A DNA stretch of 64,000 nucleotides, taken from Ottelia alismoides. Its lineage: Eukaryota; Streptophyta; Magnoliopsida; Alismatales; Hydrocharitaceae. This document shows positions 47,369 to 58,683 of the stretch, piece by piece; position 1 is the stretch's first letter, and each line of letters begins with the position of its first letter. The stretch is from assembly GCA_037367405.1 (NCBI GenBank), contig JAZKJV010003269.1, positions 19,164 to 83,163 on the forward strand, read 5' to 3'. The notes beneath the pieces are model-generated. The model saw only the letters and a list, made by a program, of their open reading frames with translations, had not been told where the DNA came from and searched no databases. Both the position numbers and the translations under genes were made by a program.

Positions 47369-48502
47369 AGTAGCTCCGCCTCCTTCCTCGAATTTGGCCA
47401 TTTTCATTCCACCCGAACGCCTTGATCTTGTTCCTGGACCATTCCTCGTGACAGGGGGAGTGACCCAGCGCCTCGACTCGGCCGGAGGACGGAGAATTTT
47501 GACGCGTCGGAGCTCCGGCGTCCGCCCTGCTCCCTGGAGGCCCCCAGGTATAAGAGTTGTCCATTTCCATGTTTTTTAGTTAGCTTTTCATGTTAGTTTT
47601 TCATTCCAGTAGTTAGATTAGTCGTTAGTTAATTCCCTTAGCTTAAAACCAAAAATTCGAAGTTCGCCGGAGCTTCGCTCCAGCGACTTCTTCACCGTAA
47701 ACCCCACTGTTTCCGCCCGCCATTCACATCCCATCTCGTTCCTCGTCGCATTCTCCATCGAACACACACCTCAGATCAACCCAGGACCTTCGATCTTGGT
47801 GAATCGGGGCTCCACCTCCGCCGTTCGTCGGAGCCCCTCTGCCCACCTTCATTTTGCGTGCAGCTTCAAAACCCCAGGTCGAGGAGATAGCTCTCTCGCC
47901 TGCGGTCCTTCCTATGCAGGTACATCAAGGAATAGAGCCCATCTGGGCTTGCATTGAACCAGGAAGAGGTTCCTGGGGGTCCTCGGCTTCATCGACCTCA
48001 ACCCAGCGACTCGGACCTCCAGGAGCCATGAGATCACCATCAGTCGATGCGGGACGCCTTCAGCTACGTGTAGACCACCTCAGACGCACCGGGGAGACCT
48101 GGAGGAGCCCGAGCTCCTCGATCGAAGCTCGCCAGGCGTGAGCTTCTTCCCTATTCTTCCAGGGAGCTCTAGCACCGTCGGATCAGGAGGCTCGTCCCAG
48201 ATCCAACAGGAGCCGTTCGATGAAGATGTGCCTCGACCGTCAGATCAGCCAGAAGCTTCTAATCTGCACCCTTCATCGGCGAATCGGTGTCGACCGTCGG
48301 ATGCTTGACGCGTGGGTAAGTGGCGTCTCCAGCGTCGCAGGATGAAGCGCCTTATGGGGGTAAATTTCACATCTAGCCCCCCCCCCCCCCCCCGCTTTTT
48401 GTATTTATTGTTTAATACCAAAAATAAAAGTTTAAGTTGTAAATAAGTTGTAGAAATTGCAGAACAACCCTCAATGTTTTGATATTTACGTTTTAGTCCC
48501 TC

Positions 48503-48535
48503 CGCGCCTCACGTGCATGACCCACGTGAGGCGCG
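48503..48535. other. Perfect 13-bp-arm hairpin with G-boxes in element 1 LTR
   Basis: Arm CGCGCCTCACGTG (48503-48515), loop CATGACC, arm CACGTGAGGCGCG (48523-48535). Counterpart of 36916-36947; arms identical, loops different. Confidence 0.9.
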
Positions 48536-49927
48536 TGAAATTTGCATGTAAACCCTGCCGTGTTTCTGTAATTACAAAATGGTCCTGAAAATAAAAGCAC
48601 ATGTGTATTTTTATTGAGATTTTTGCATGTATGCCCCTGCCAACTATTTTATTTGCAAAAATACCCCTGCCAGGCCATTTAGTTTTGAATGCTTTGTCTA
48701 TTTATTTTGTGCTACATATTTATTCGAAAAATCTTGTAAAAATAGACTTAAGCTCTTGATTGGTTGTTCTTGCACGCCATATTTTTAGTTTTTCATTTTA
48801 TTGCATTTTTGCATTTATTATAAATAAAAAACATGTCTTTTATTCACTGTCTAACTTATAAAATCCCAAAAAATATGAAAATGCCTCGAAAAATTCCAAA
48901 AAAATTCCCTATGGTGCATTTTGACCTATTTTAGTGTCAGTCCAAAAATCCCTAAAAATCTCAAAAAGAAAACCTTAAAAATCCAAAAATACCCAAAAAC
49001 TTCAAAAAAATATAAAAACTTAAAGAAAAATCCGAAAAATATGAACTCAGTCCCTATTTCTGCTATATTTTATTATCTTTATTAGAAAAATAGTGTGGAA
49101 AATTTTTGAGGCTGATTGTTATTTTTAATGTCTATTTTTATGACAGCCAGACCCTATTCCACTGTTTGCTCCTATTTTGCTATTTAAAAATACTAAAAAT
49201 GTTTTCAAAAAATGCCCAAAATTCATAAAAACAGTAAAAAATCAAGAAAATCCCAAAAAGACCTTATCCTTGAATTTTTGACTATTTTTGAGTATTTGTA
49301 AATATTAGGGTACCCCTTTATGTATACATATGTATTTCCCAAAAAAATAATAAATAAATAATAACTTATATATATATCTAATTATTTGTATTTATATATA
49401 TGTATTAACTCTAATATAGAAAAAATATAAAAAAATAATAATATATACATAATATTTTATCAAACTTATATACACCTATATATATTATATGTATCACAAG
49501 CTAGATATTAATCCTCTATGGGTATATATATATTTTTATATTATATATATATACATATATATATTACCTAATTATATTATTGAAAATAAAAATAAAAAAT
49601 ATTAATAATAAAAAAATATAAAAAATAAAAAAATAAAAAAAATAGAATGAATTAAAAAACCCACTTCACACAAGGATGACTCTTAGATACATGTAGGTTA
49701 TGGTATTTTGTATTGCTCTCTGTGGTTCGACCTCTACATGCTTGTCACTGTACATTTTAGGGTAGAGTAAATAAAGATTAATTCACATTTCTTTTTGGGC
49801 TTCATTGTTTTATTCGTTTGTTGTGGGTTAATTGCTGATTAACACCGGTCTTCTATGAGTGGTCGCCTTAGCGACATCACTTTTATATTATTCATGGTGA
49901 CCCTCGTGGAAGATAGTTGTTATCAGA

Positions 49928-49944
49928 TGGCGCCGTTGCCGGGG
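49928..49944 (+). promoter_or_regulatory. Primer-binding site of element 1
   Basis: TGGCGCCGTTGCCGGGG follows the LTR end by two bases. It is the 17-base tRNA-complementary site common in plant Athila/Tat Gypsy elements and starts minus-strand DNA synthesis. Confidence 0.85.
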
Positions 49945-52278
49945 AGCAATGAGCATAGCCTAATTTATTTTGTCATTCTTGTATAAAAAAAATTCTTGAT
50001 TTATCATTCATTTTTGTGAGCAGCTATTTTTATTGCTATCAATCACCATGCTTCATTTATTTATTTATTGTGATTATTTTATCTGCTCCATTTGATTGAT
50101 TGAGCTCTACTAATGCATTCTTTTTGTGACTTTGATGCGAGGGCCCGCCATGCGAGGATGGCTTCGTAGGAGGCCAATGCAGCCAAGCTTGGAGGCGGAT
50201 GGTCTTCTTCTCACGACCATCTGGAGAGAGCACCAAAGAAGCAAAAAGAGAGGGATTAGATATGATTAGAATACTTAGGATTATTTATTTTGTAATTTAT
50301 GGTGAGAGAGAGAAAATTTTGGCATGTAATTAAACATGACTCTACTCTTCATAATGAGGTCCAGTGCCCGGGTGATAGTTCACCTGGGGGCCTCATCGCG
50401 GCTTTTTCGAGTTTTCATCGCCTTCTTTTATTTTGTTTTCCGAAGTTTTGAGCTTTCCGCCTTTCTTTTACTTTGTTTTGTGTGCTTGGATCCCCTAGAT
50501 ATAGGTTGCTTGACTCGGTAGCTAGGTCCAAACATTAATAAGAATGCATGTTCCTATAGTATACTTTGCTTGGATCTAGTCAAACTTAAACAAGCCGTTC
50601 AGTTATCTCTTAGCCCTTGTGCCGCAGCGAGCCCTGTAAAGTGCTTTCTCCTAAGCTCAAGTGTGTTGAGTACAGAGGAGGGGTGAGACAAGACCGGACC
50701 CTTCGGTCTAGAGATGAATGAGCGACCTATGGTTCTTCATGTTAATAGCAGCTTATGTTTAGGACGATTTTGTGCCTTGCATATCGACATGTAGATAGGT
50801 TTAAAAATTCTGTTTTGCATACCACATGGAGAGAGCTGGGATGTACCGTAAGTCTTCTAACTCAGCATGCATCATTCGGTTCAATGGTGAGATTTCCATC
50901 ATGGAACCACTTGCACAGCTTTTCCGCTATCTCCCTCTGATTTTGAGCACCTAGGACTTAAATGGAAATCTACAAAAACGTTAGGCGTTGGTATGAAACA
51001 GACACAAAAAAAAGTGAAAACCAAAAAAATAAAACAAGGGGACTGCTAAATAAACTTTGACCTTAATTAAAATCTATAATGGACTATCATTGTACCGGGT
51101 TCATAAAGCCCTCATTGTTTTCAGGTACCTTAGAGGGGGACCAAAACCCTACTCCCTTGAGCGAGTGCGACCCCTAAGGATTAAAGCCCAAAACCCAGTC
51201 TGCAACTGCCTTGTGTATCGCCTGGTTCCGAAGTAATGGCGCTTCTATCGTACGTAGGCGAGTAGGGCTTGGTCACCAATGGTGACTCTCTGTTGTGAGA
51301 GCATCGACCTTGTCCGAAGTATTGAGCATAGGCCATGCCTTCACGGGGGTGTCTGTCTCATTGTCCTGCGTCCGAGTAGGTTCTTGCACGCTCACGGGTG
51401 ATTCCGTTGCGAGCGAGAACCGAAGTATTGGTTTCTCCTATCGGCTTCCTCTCTCTTTTCTTTGGCTGAGTAGGGATCCAGGAAGGGTTACAAGGACTCC
51501 AAAAAGTACAGACTACAGGTTACACAGGAGGAGGACAAGTACGGGATACTCTTCTGGTAGTACTCTCTCTCCTATAGGGTAGCGTACTAAGGACTTGTTA
51601 TAAGATATGCCTGAAAATCACAACTCTAAAAATGAAAAGATAATAAATAGCCGAGCTTTCACGGCTTCACATGGCGTGAGTTGGTGAACCCAATTTTGTA
51701 TTGTGTTTGAATGGATCTAGATTAAGGTTCAAAGATCAAGTCCCGCACATTTGCGCACATTTTGTTGTTTCTCCCTTTTGACCACCCCGCTCAACCGAGC
51801 CTCTCTATTGTTTTACACTCCTTTTATTCCTCGTTGACCACCGTATCTTTCATCCAACATCCGATCCTCTCTTGTACTTCGCGAAGTTGATCCATGGATG
51901 GTTTCTGTCGGGACCATGCCGACACCCACATCAATTCCATGGACTCAACTCCGCCAATAAGTTCGGGGCGATTCCCGAGAACCCGATCCGGACTTTGCGG
52001 ATCGATCTCCAGACTCCTCGTTTTCTACCTTTCTCTTGACCACCCAATAAACTGGGATCACTTTTGTCCCACTTCCGCCGTTGCGAATGGGAGTCGATTA
52101 CAGTCTACATCCTTTTCCATTCACAACATGTTGGGGTTGACTTGAATCCCAGCTTCATCACGGCAGCTGAAAGTTAATTGCAAGTGATCTGATTCGGACT
52201 ATCTCATTCTGCAGATAGAAGCCAGTGCGAGCCCTGGAGACTACTCCGGAGTTTATCTCGTCCGACTCAGACCCTGAC
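49945..52278 (+). other. Untranslated leader of element 1
   Basis: About 2.3 kb between primer-binding site and gag with no credible reading frame. Part (50600-51120) is shared with element 2, so it probably includes packaging and dimerisation signals needed in cis by the non-autonomous relative; that role is inferred from the sharing. Confidence 0.6.
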
Positions 52279-54670
52279 ATGGCTCCAGGAGGAAAGGGCA
52301 AGGGTCAGCAGCCTCCACCAGAGGGACAGGTGCCAGATCAGAACCAAGTCAATGCACAGTTGCTGGCATCTATCCAGGACATACAGCAGCAGCTGACCGA
52401 GCAGGCCCTGACACAGACCGCATTCCAGGATATGTTGAATGACATGATAAACCGTGACGATGGAGGAGGAGGTAGAGGCAGAGGAGGCAGGGGAGGAGGA
52501 GGTGGAGGTGGAGGTGGAGGTGGTGATCCTCTTGATGATGACCTTGAATTACCACCACCAAAGCCGACTCTCAAGGAAACATACAATCCGGGAGACAGCC
52601 AGATGACCGAGTGGATCCTCATTCCACCGGTACATGCCCACTTTGAGCTGAAACCCCAGTTCATAGCCCTTCTCCCTGCTTTTCATGGAAACACAAGCGA
52701 GGAGCCGTAGATTCACCTGCAGCAATTCTCCCACATTTGCCGTACCACACACTATCCCAATGTCCCTCTGGACATTGTAAAGATGATGGCTTTCCCCTTC
52801 AGCCTACAGGACAAGGCCCTCTATTGGGTCAATCATTTGGGAAAGGTCGTGACGACCTGGGAGGAGTTGAAGTCCACCTTCCTGCAAAAGTATTACCCTC
52901 TCGATCGGCTCAACCAGATGCGAGCCCGTATCAGTAATTTCACCCAAGGGCCCCATGAGTCTATACATGAAGCTTGGGAGAGATTCACTGACCTGCAGGA
53001 GAAGTGTCCCCATCATGATATCCCGAAGACCAGCTTGATCCAGCATTTCTTTGGGGGACTGAATATTGAAAGCCAACGGCTTGTGGATGCAGCATGTGGG
53101 GGTTCCCATTTCAATAAGGATGAAGATGTTGTTTGGCAAATCTTTGAAGAAATGGCCGAAGGAGAGGCCGCCCTCTCTTCATCCAAAGCGTATCAGAAGC
53201 AGCCCCAGATCCTCCACAAGCAAGTGCACATGGCTGCATCCAAGGAAGCATAGAGAGATGAGAGTTCCAACCTCAGCATCATCGGAGGCCATCTCTCTAA
53301 AGTTGACATCATCGAGAAGCGATCACAGGACCTCGAGAAACTTGCTGTGATCGAGAAGAGAATCCAGAACTTGGATAAGCTAGATCAGATCAACAAGTAC
53401 CTCGAACTGTTGGTCGGCACGATCAACTCTGTCCAGTCGGCTACACCATCAGACACTCCCGCTGAGAAGAAGGACGAGCAGCAACCGCAGCATCAGCCTC
53501 AGCCGAGCCAGCAGCCTCCGGCAGTCTAGCACATGTACTACGTGCAGGCACCCGACCAGGGCCCGCCGCAACAGCAGATGGTCGTATACCAACCAGAGTT
53601 CCTTTCTATATCTGATCCAGTCTTCCCACCACCACCCCTGATCCAAGAAGTCAATGGGGTATGGAGTAATGATGCACAGCCGACCCGTCCTCAGGAACAA
53701 CCCCAGGGTCAGCAATTTGCCAACCGGCAGTACCACCAACCTCAGGGTGGTCGTTTTGGTCAAACCTCTCAACCTCACCAGCAACACCAGCAGCCTCCCC
53801 AGTTTGCCCATCAATGGAGGCAGAACTATCCATACCAGCAGCAGCCGCAGTACCGCCACCCACAGCCGTATCACCAGTATGCGGCTGCTTAGCCTCAACC
53901 ATACTAGCAGTATCCTCCTCCGTCATACCAACAGCTTCAACTTCCTGCACCACCACAGCAACACCACCAGCAACAGCTCCCCACCCATCTACCCAACAGC
54001 AGCGTGGTCTGCACGCTGAATCTTCTGAAGTGTCCCCTGCAAATCCCACCATGGAGTGTCTGGCCCAGCTTGTTAAAGGGCTAGCGGATATGACAAAGCG
54101 GCTTGACGACCTGACCGCCACCAGAACTACCATTCCGGCGCAGGTCGAAGCCAACCCCAATAATTTCAAGAAGAAAGAGCAGGTAGATTGTGATGTCCTG
54201 TCCGAGTCTAGTAATGATATTATTATTTATTCTAATGTTGTTACTCTCAGGAGCGGTAGGGCCTTGCTTCCGTCTGCTACCACAAGTGGGTGAATAAAGA
54301 AACAGGTGGATCATCATCTTCCGCATCAGAAGTGCCAGCTCTAGGGGCGGGTGAGGAGGAAGAAGAAGGAGAAGCCAGTCCAGCCGTCGTGCCATGTCAG
54401 CAGCAACCTCAACCAAAAATACAAAAAATCAGCAAAAGCAAAAACACCAAAAAGAAGCTCGTAGCAGAAGCGAAGCCGCGTCAGCCTTGGAGGAGCCGCC
54501 AGCAGCAACCGATCCCTCGCCAACCGATGGAGCAGACGCTACCCTTTTTGATCGCCCTGCAGCACCAGCATGTTCAGATCCAGCTTGTACTCCTTTTTGT
54601 AGTTCGGATGTACAACATTCTGTGGGCGATGATTTTGATGTAAATAAGAACTCTGATTTTCCTGCTAGCA
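52279..54670 (+). pseudogene. Athila-type gag, interrupted by TAG codons and frameshifts
   Basis: Gag forms the virus-like particle that packages element RNA. The first in-frame ATG is 52279 (the open frame extends upstream but its 52225 codon is GTG). Order: a Gln-rich N-terminus, a Gly/Arg tract (52462-52525), the retrotransposon capsid core (FLQKYYPLDRLNQM, ESIHEAWERF, CPHHDIP, DAACGGS) at 52850-53170, a Q/P-rich linker to 53900, and a VVTLRSGR motif near 54238, typical of the gag end in Athila elements. In-frame TAG codons stand at 52708, 53251, 53527, 53890 and 53905, all in one frame; the frame then shifts, with a TGA near 54291 and another shift in the A-rich run near 54720. Not translatable as one protein. 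Confidence 0.85.
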
Positions 54671-55330
54671 GTGTACATATTCCTTTTCCTCATGCAATAC
54701 AAAAATCCAAAAAAATTGCAAAATGAAAAAAAGGCATTGTCTCATCCAGGTGTTGTGGATATTTTGGATAAATTGACTGTTGAGATTCCCTTGTTGAAAG
54801 CCGTGGAATACATGCCAGCTGTGAAGAAAGGACTAAAGGAGGCATGTACTAACAGGCGCCGCCCAGCGCAAGAAAACAGACGCCAGCAGGTCGAGAGGCA
54901 TGTCCTCACCTTGGCCACGGTAGCAGCTATTAGCAATCTCCCCCAGAAGAAACAGGACACCGGAGCACCTCTAATCAGTTGCGAGATTTTTGACCAGGTC
55001 TTCGAGCGCACTCTCTTGGATAGTGGATCTTCCATCAACCTTCTGCCCTCGTCTATAATGCAAGAATTCAGGTTGGGACCGCTCAAGCAGACACGCATGA
55101 TCCTTCAGTTCGCTGACCGATCCGTCAAGCGGCCCCAAGGTCTATTGGAAGACATGGTAGTTAAGGTGCAGGAAATGAAATTCCCAGCTGACTTTGTAGT
55201 CCTTGATATGGACCCGCCTGCATCCCTGCTCCAGACCCCTATCATCCTTGGCAGACCATTCCTTCGTACTTCAGGTGTTGTGGTTGATTACGGGTCTGGG
55301 AAGATCACTTTCAGCTCGAACATCCAGTAA
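54671..55330 (+). CDS. Athila-type aspartic protease domain
   Basis: Cleaves the Gag-Pol polyprotein. The open frame 54671-55330 (219 codons) has the region before the protease (EIPLLKAVEYMP), then LLDSGSSINLLPSS with the catalytic Asp near 55018, a FADRSVKRPQGLLEDM block, FPADFVVLDMD, and PIILGRPFLRT, all Athila-lineage landmarks. It opens at a GTG codon because upstream gag is in another frame across the A-rich run near 54720. It ends at TAA 55328-55330, but the same frame reopens and continues into the RT, so this stop breaks what was one pol frame. Confidence 0.85.
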   Translation: MYIFLFLMQYKNPKKLQNEKKALSHPGVVDILDKLTVEIPLLKAVEYMPAVKKGLKEACTNRRRPAQENRRQQVERHVLTLATVAAISNLPQKKQDTGAPLISCEIFDQVFERTLLDSGSSINLLPSSIMQEFRLGPLKQTRMILQFADRSVKRPQGLLEDMVVKVQEMKFPADFVVLDMDPPASLLQTPIILGRPFLRTSGVVVDYGSGKITFSSNIQ

Positions 55331-55342
55331 ATCACGATCAAC

Positions 55343-57016
55343 ATGAACAAAGAGCCGAATGCCGCAACTGATGAGAGCCAGGCAGCATCAGAAGCAGACT
55401 GTGATTTCATCGCGGAGATCAGAGATTCAGAGTTATCATTGGACGATCCATGGACCCGAGAAATCCTCACTCTTGAGGAAGACTTGGAAAGCACAGTCAA
55501 CATATGCTCCGATGATTCTTGGGAGACAGATTCTCAGATGCAGGCGCATCTCCTTGAGCATTCACTCCAGACCGAACATGATCAGCTTAGCGCAGAACCG
55601 TTCGGTGCATCACCGGGATCTCAACAGGATGATGAGGATGGTAGCAGCCTCAAAGTACATCCCACCACCAGCATAGTATCGGAAGTGATAGATAAAGTGG
55701 ACAGATCAAAACCAAAACTCAAGCCACTTCCTGCAGGCCTGAAGTATGCTTTCCTTGCGGGTGAAAAGGAAATGTATCCGGTCATCATCAGCAGCAGGCT
55801 GAATCCGGATCAGGAATCTCGACTTCTCGAGGTTCTAGAAAAGAACTACAAGGCACTTGGTTGGAGCGTATCAGATCTCCGAGGGATAAATCCAGCCTTG
55901 TGTTCACACCATATCTATTTGGAAGAAGATGCCAAACCGTCCCGCGAATTTCAGAGAAGGCTGAACCCTAACCTTCGGGACGTAGTCATGAAAGAAATCA
56001 CGAAATGGCATGATGCAGGCTTCATCTATCCCATCTCCGATTCTAAATGGGTAAGCCCACTGCATGTAGTTCCCAAGAAATCAGGGCTTACCGTGGTCGC
56101 AAATGACAAAGGAGAGGAAATTTCTACTCGGGTACCAACCTCCTGGCGGGTGTGTGTTGAATACCGCCGTCTTAATGCAGCAACCAAGAAGGACCACTTT
56201 CCCTTGCCATTCATTGATCAAGTTTTGGAAAGATTAGCAGGCAAGGAGTTCTTCTGCTTTCTGGATGGGTACTCCGGGTACAACCAAGTGGCGATCGCTC
56301 CTGAAGACCAAGAGAAGACTACCTTCACTTGCCCGTTCGGCACCTACGCCTTCAAGAGAATGCCCTTTGGATTATGCAATGCACCTGCAACCTTCCAAAG
56401 ATGCATGTTAGCAGTCTTCGCCGAGATGGTAGGCAGTTTTCTCGAGGTGTTCATGGACGATTTCTCCGTCTATGGTGATAGTTTTGATGCTTGTCTTGAG
56501 CACCTAGACCGAGTACTTCAGAAGTGCCGAGAAGTCAATTTAGTGCTCTCATGGGAAAAGAGCCACTTTATGGTTACTGAAGGTATTGTGCTGGGCCACG
56601 TCATTTCCAAACGTGGCATGGAAGTCGACCCGGCAAAGGTGGATGTCATTTCAAATCTTATGCCACCTCAGTCAGTGAAGAATGTGAGGTCATTCCTGGG
56701 GCATGTGGGATTTTACAGACGATTCATCAAGGATTTCAGCCGCATTGCCCGACCTCTGATAGAACTTTTGTGCAAGGAAACCGAGTTCGTTGTTGATCAG
56801 CCAGTTCTCCTTGCTTTCAATCAATTGAAGGAGCTCATCACTCAGGCTCCAATCTTGCAGCCTCCTGACTGGACTCTTCCCTTTGAAATAATGACCGATG
56901 CGTCAGATTTTGCAGTCGGAGCTGTTCTTGGGCAGAGGAAAGACAGAGCGCCCTATGCCATTCACTATGCCAGCAGAACATTAGATGAAGCACAAAGAAA
57001 TTATACAATGACATAG
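55343..57016 (+). CDS. Athila-type reverse transcriptase and RNase H (first part of pol)
   Basis: Copies element RNA into DNA. This 557-codon frame is in the same phase as the protease. An acidic N-terminal spacer (residues 1-130) is followed by the RT: WRVCVEYRRLN near residue 268, FPLPFIDQVLERLAG, FLDGYSGYNQ, a PFGLCNAP block, and the catalytic FMDD at residues 370-373 (56450-56461). The thumb/connection has FLGHVGFYRRFIKDF. RNase H begins at MTDASDFAVGAVLGQ (residue 517). The frame is closed by TAG at 57014-57016 inside RNase H and continues in phase afterwards. RT core looks intact. Confidence 0.9.
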   Translation: MNKEPNAATDESQAASEADCDFIAEIRDSELSLDDPWTREILTLEEDLESTVNICSDDSWETDSQMQAHLLEHSLQTEHDQLSAEPFGASPGSQQDDEDGSSLKVHPTTSIVSEVIDKVDRSKPKLKPLPAGLKYAFLAGEKEMYPVIISSRLNPDQESRLLEVLEKNYKALGWSVSDLRGINPALCSHHIYLEEDAKPSREFQRRLNPNLRDVVMKEITKWHDAGFIYPISDSKWVSPLHVVPKKSGLTVVANDKGEEISTRVPTSWRVCVEYRRLNAATKKDHFPLPFIDQVLERLAGKEFFCFLDGYSGYNQVAIAPEDQEKTTFTCPFGTYAFKRMPFGLCNAPATFQRCMLAVFAEMVGSFLEVFMDDFSVYGDSFDACLEHLDRVLQKCREVNLVLSWEKSHFMVTEGIVLGHVISKRGMEVDPAKVDVISNLMPPQSVKNVRSFLGHVGFYRRFIKDFSRIARPLIELLCKETEFVVDQPVLLAFNQLKELITQAPILQPPDWTLPFEIMTDASDFAVGAVLGQRKDRAPYAIHYASRTLDEAQRNYTMT

Positions 57017-58683
57017 AAAGAATTGCTGGCTGTGGTTTTCGCCTTAGAGAAGTTCAGATCCTATTTGTTGGGATCGAAAGTCACTATCTTTACAGACCAC
57101 TCTGCTATCCGGTACCTCCAACAGAAGAAGGATGCCAAGCCGAGACTGATTCGTTGGATCCTTCTCCTCCAGGAATTCGATCTAGAAATCAAGGACAATC
57201 CTGGAGTTCAGAATGTGGTAGCAGATCATCTCTCCAGAATTGAACAACATGAGTCTCCCCTGATCAATGCACCTGTCACAGAAACCTTCCCTAACGAAGC
57301 CATCTTAGCAGTGGATTCTCTTCCTTGGTATGCTGATATTATCAATTACCTCGCCTCTGGGGTAATACCTTTGGATTGGACGAAGAACCAAAAGAACAAA
57401 TTCATGTCGACCATTCGTTTCTACCAATGGGAAGATCCTCTTCTATTCAGAGAAGGAGCAGATTGTATTTGGCACAGGTGCATCCCTCAGACGGAGCAAT
57501 TTAGTGTCCTCGAGCATTGTCATTCGCTCGAATCTGGTGGACATCACTCTGGAGATCGGACGGCAGCCAAGGTACTTCAGTGTGGCTTTTGGTGGGCCAC
57601 TTTATTTAAGGATGCAGCTGAGTTTGTCAAAAGATGCATTGACTGTCAGAGACTGAAAGGATCATTAACTGCCAAAGATTCAATGCCCCTGAAAATCATT
57701 CAGATAGAAGACGTTTTCGATGCATGGGCATTGACTTCACGGGGCCTTTCCCTAACAGTCAAGATTTTGAGCACATCCTTCTTGCTGTCGATTACGTGAG
57801 TCGTTGGGTTGAAGCTATTCCCGCCCGAGCTGCCGATAACAAAATAGTTTGCCAGTTTCTGAAGAAGAACATCATTTCGCGGTTTGGGATACCAAAGATT
57901 CTCATATCAGACGGGGGTAGCCACTTCATCAACAAAGAGGTCAAGAAGTTAACGAAGGAGTACGGCGTCGATCACCGTGTCGCGTCTCCTTATCATCCGC
58001 AGACCAATGGCATGGCGGAGTTATCCAACAGAGAAATCAAGACTATACTGCAGAAACTTGTTAGGCCGAACAGAAAAGACTGGTCTCAACTCTTGGACTC
58101 AGTTTTATGGGCTTACCGAACAGCCTACAAGTCTCCCTTGGGTATGTCGCCCTATCGTCTTGTATATGGTAAACCATGCCATCTGCCCGTGGAACTGGTC
58201 CACAAATCTCTTTGGGCAATCAACAGTTGTAATTTGGACTCACGCAGAAGTGGTCAGAAGAGAAAAGACGATCTAAACAAGCTCTTGGAATTCCGAGACT
58301 ATGCATACGATAATACCTTGATGTACAAAGAGAAGGTGAAACGCTGGCATGACCGGCACATGAGATGAAAGACCTTCAACGTTGGACAGAAAGTGTGGCT
58401 ATTTGATGCAAAGTTGCGGATATTCCATGGTAAATTAAAGAGTAAGTGGACAGGGCCATTTCGAGTATGTGAAGTGCGTGACAACGGAAGCATCGCTATA
58501 TCAGAATTGTCCCCTGACGCACAACCCTTCATCGTCAACGGCCAACTACTGAAGCCTTACCTCGAACCAAATGCATTCTTGGCCGTTGTAGACTCTATTC
58601 AGCTAGTGCACCACGATGACATCTTCACAGCACCTGCGGCATCGAAAGATTCAGACGATGTACTCCAGCCTCTGTTTATCTGA
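57017..58683 (+). pseudogene. Athila-type RNase H end and integrase, frameshifted
   Basis: Integrase inserts the DNA copy into the chromosome. After the TAG, the RNase H end ([36 protein letters not shown]) runs in phase. A zinc-binding H-H-C-C region follows at about 57516-57650 ([18 protein letters not shown]). A frameshift near 57722-57727 separates it from the core, where catalytic residues are visible: Asp in GIDFTGPF (57733), Asp in SDGGSHF (57910) and Glu in NGMAELSNRE (58018), with exactly 35 residues between the last two (DD35E). A TGA at 58366 cuts off the C-terminal domain (FNVGQKVWLFD, LKSKWTGPFRV), which ends at TGA 58681-58683. No chromodomain is seen, in line with the Athila group. 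Confidence 0.88.

Larger units (their letters stand above)
45768..49925 (+). repeat. 5' LTR of Athila-type Gypsy element (element 1), 4.16 kb
   Basis: Begins TGATGAATCTCC and ends GTTGTTATCA, two bases before the primer-binding site. It is colinear with 61430-64000. The first third is AT-rich, 47090-48330 is GC-rich with TATA/CCAAT signals, and the remainder is AT-rich with a poly-C run near 48379-48395. A 95-codon frame at 47854-48141 and its relatives in the 3' LTR differ in reading frame content and are not accepted as a gene. Confidence 0.9.

Noticed and set aside
47854..48141. 95-codon frame in the LTR, with a relative at 63370-63669
   Set aside because: It lies in the GC-rich LTR section. 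The two copies keep the DNA but have different frame extents and no recognised domain.
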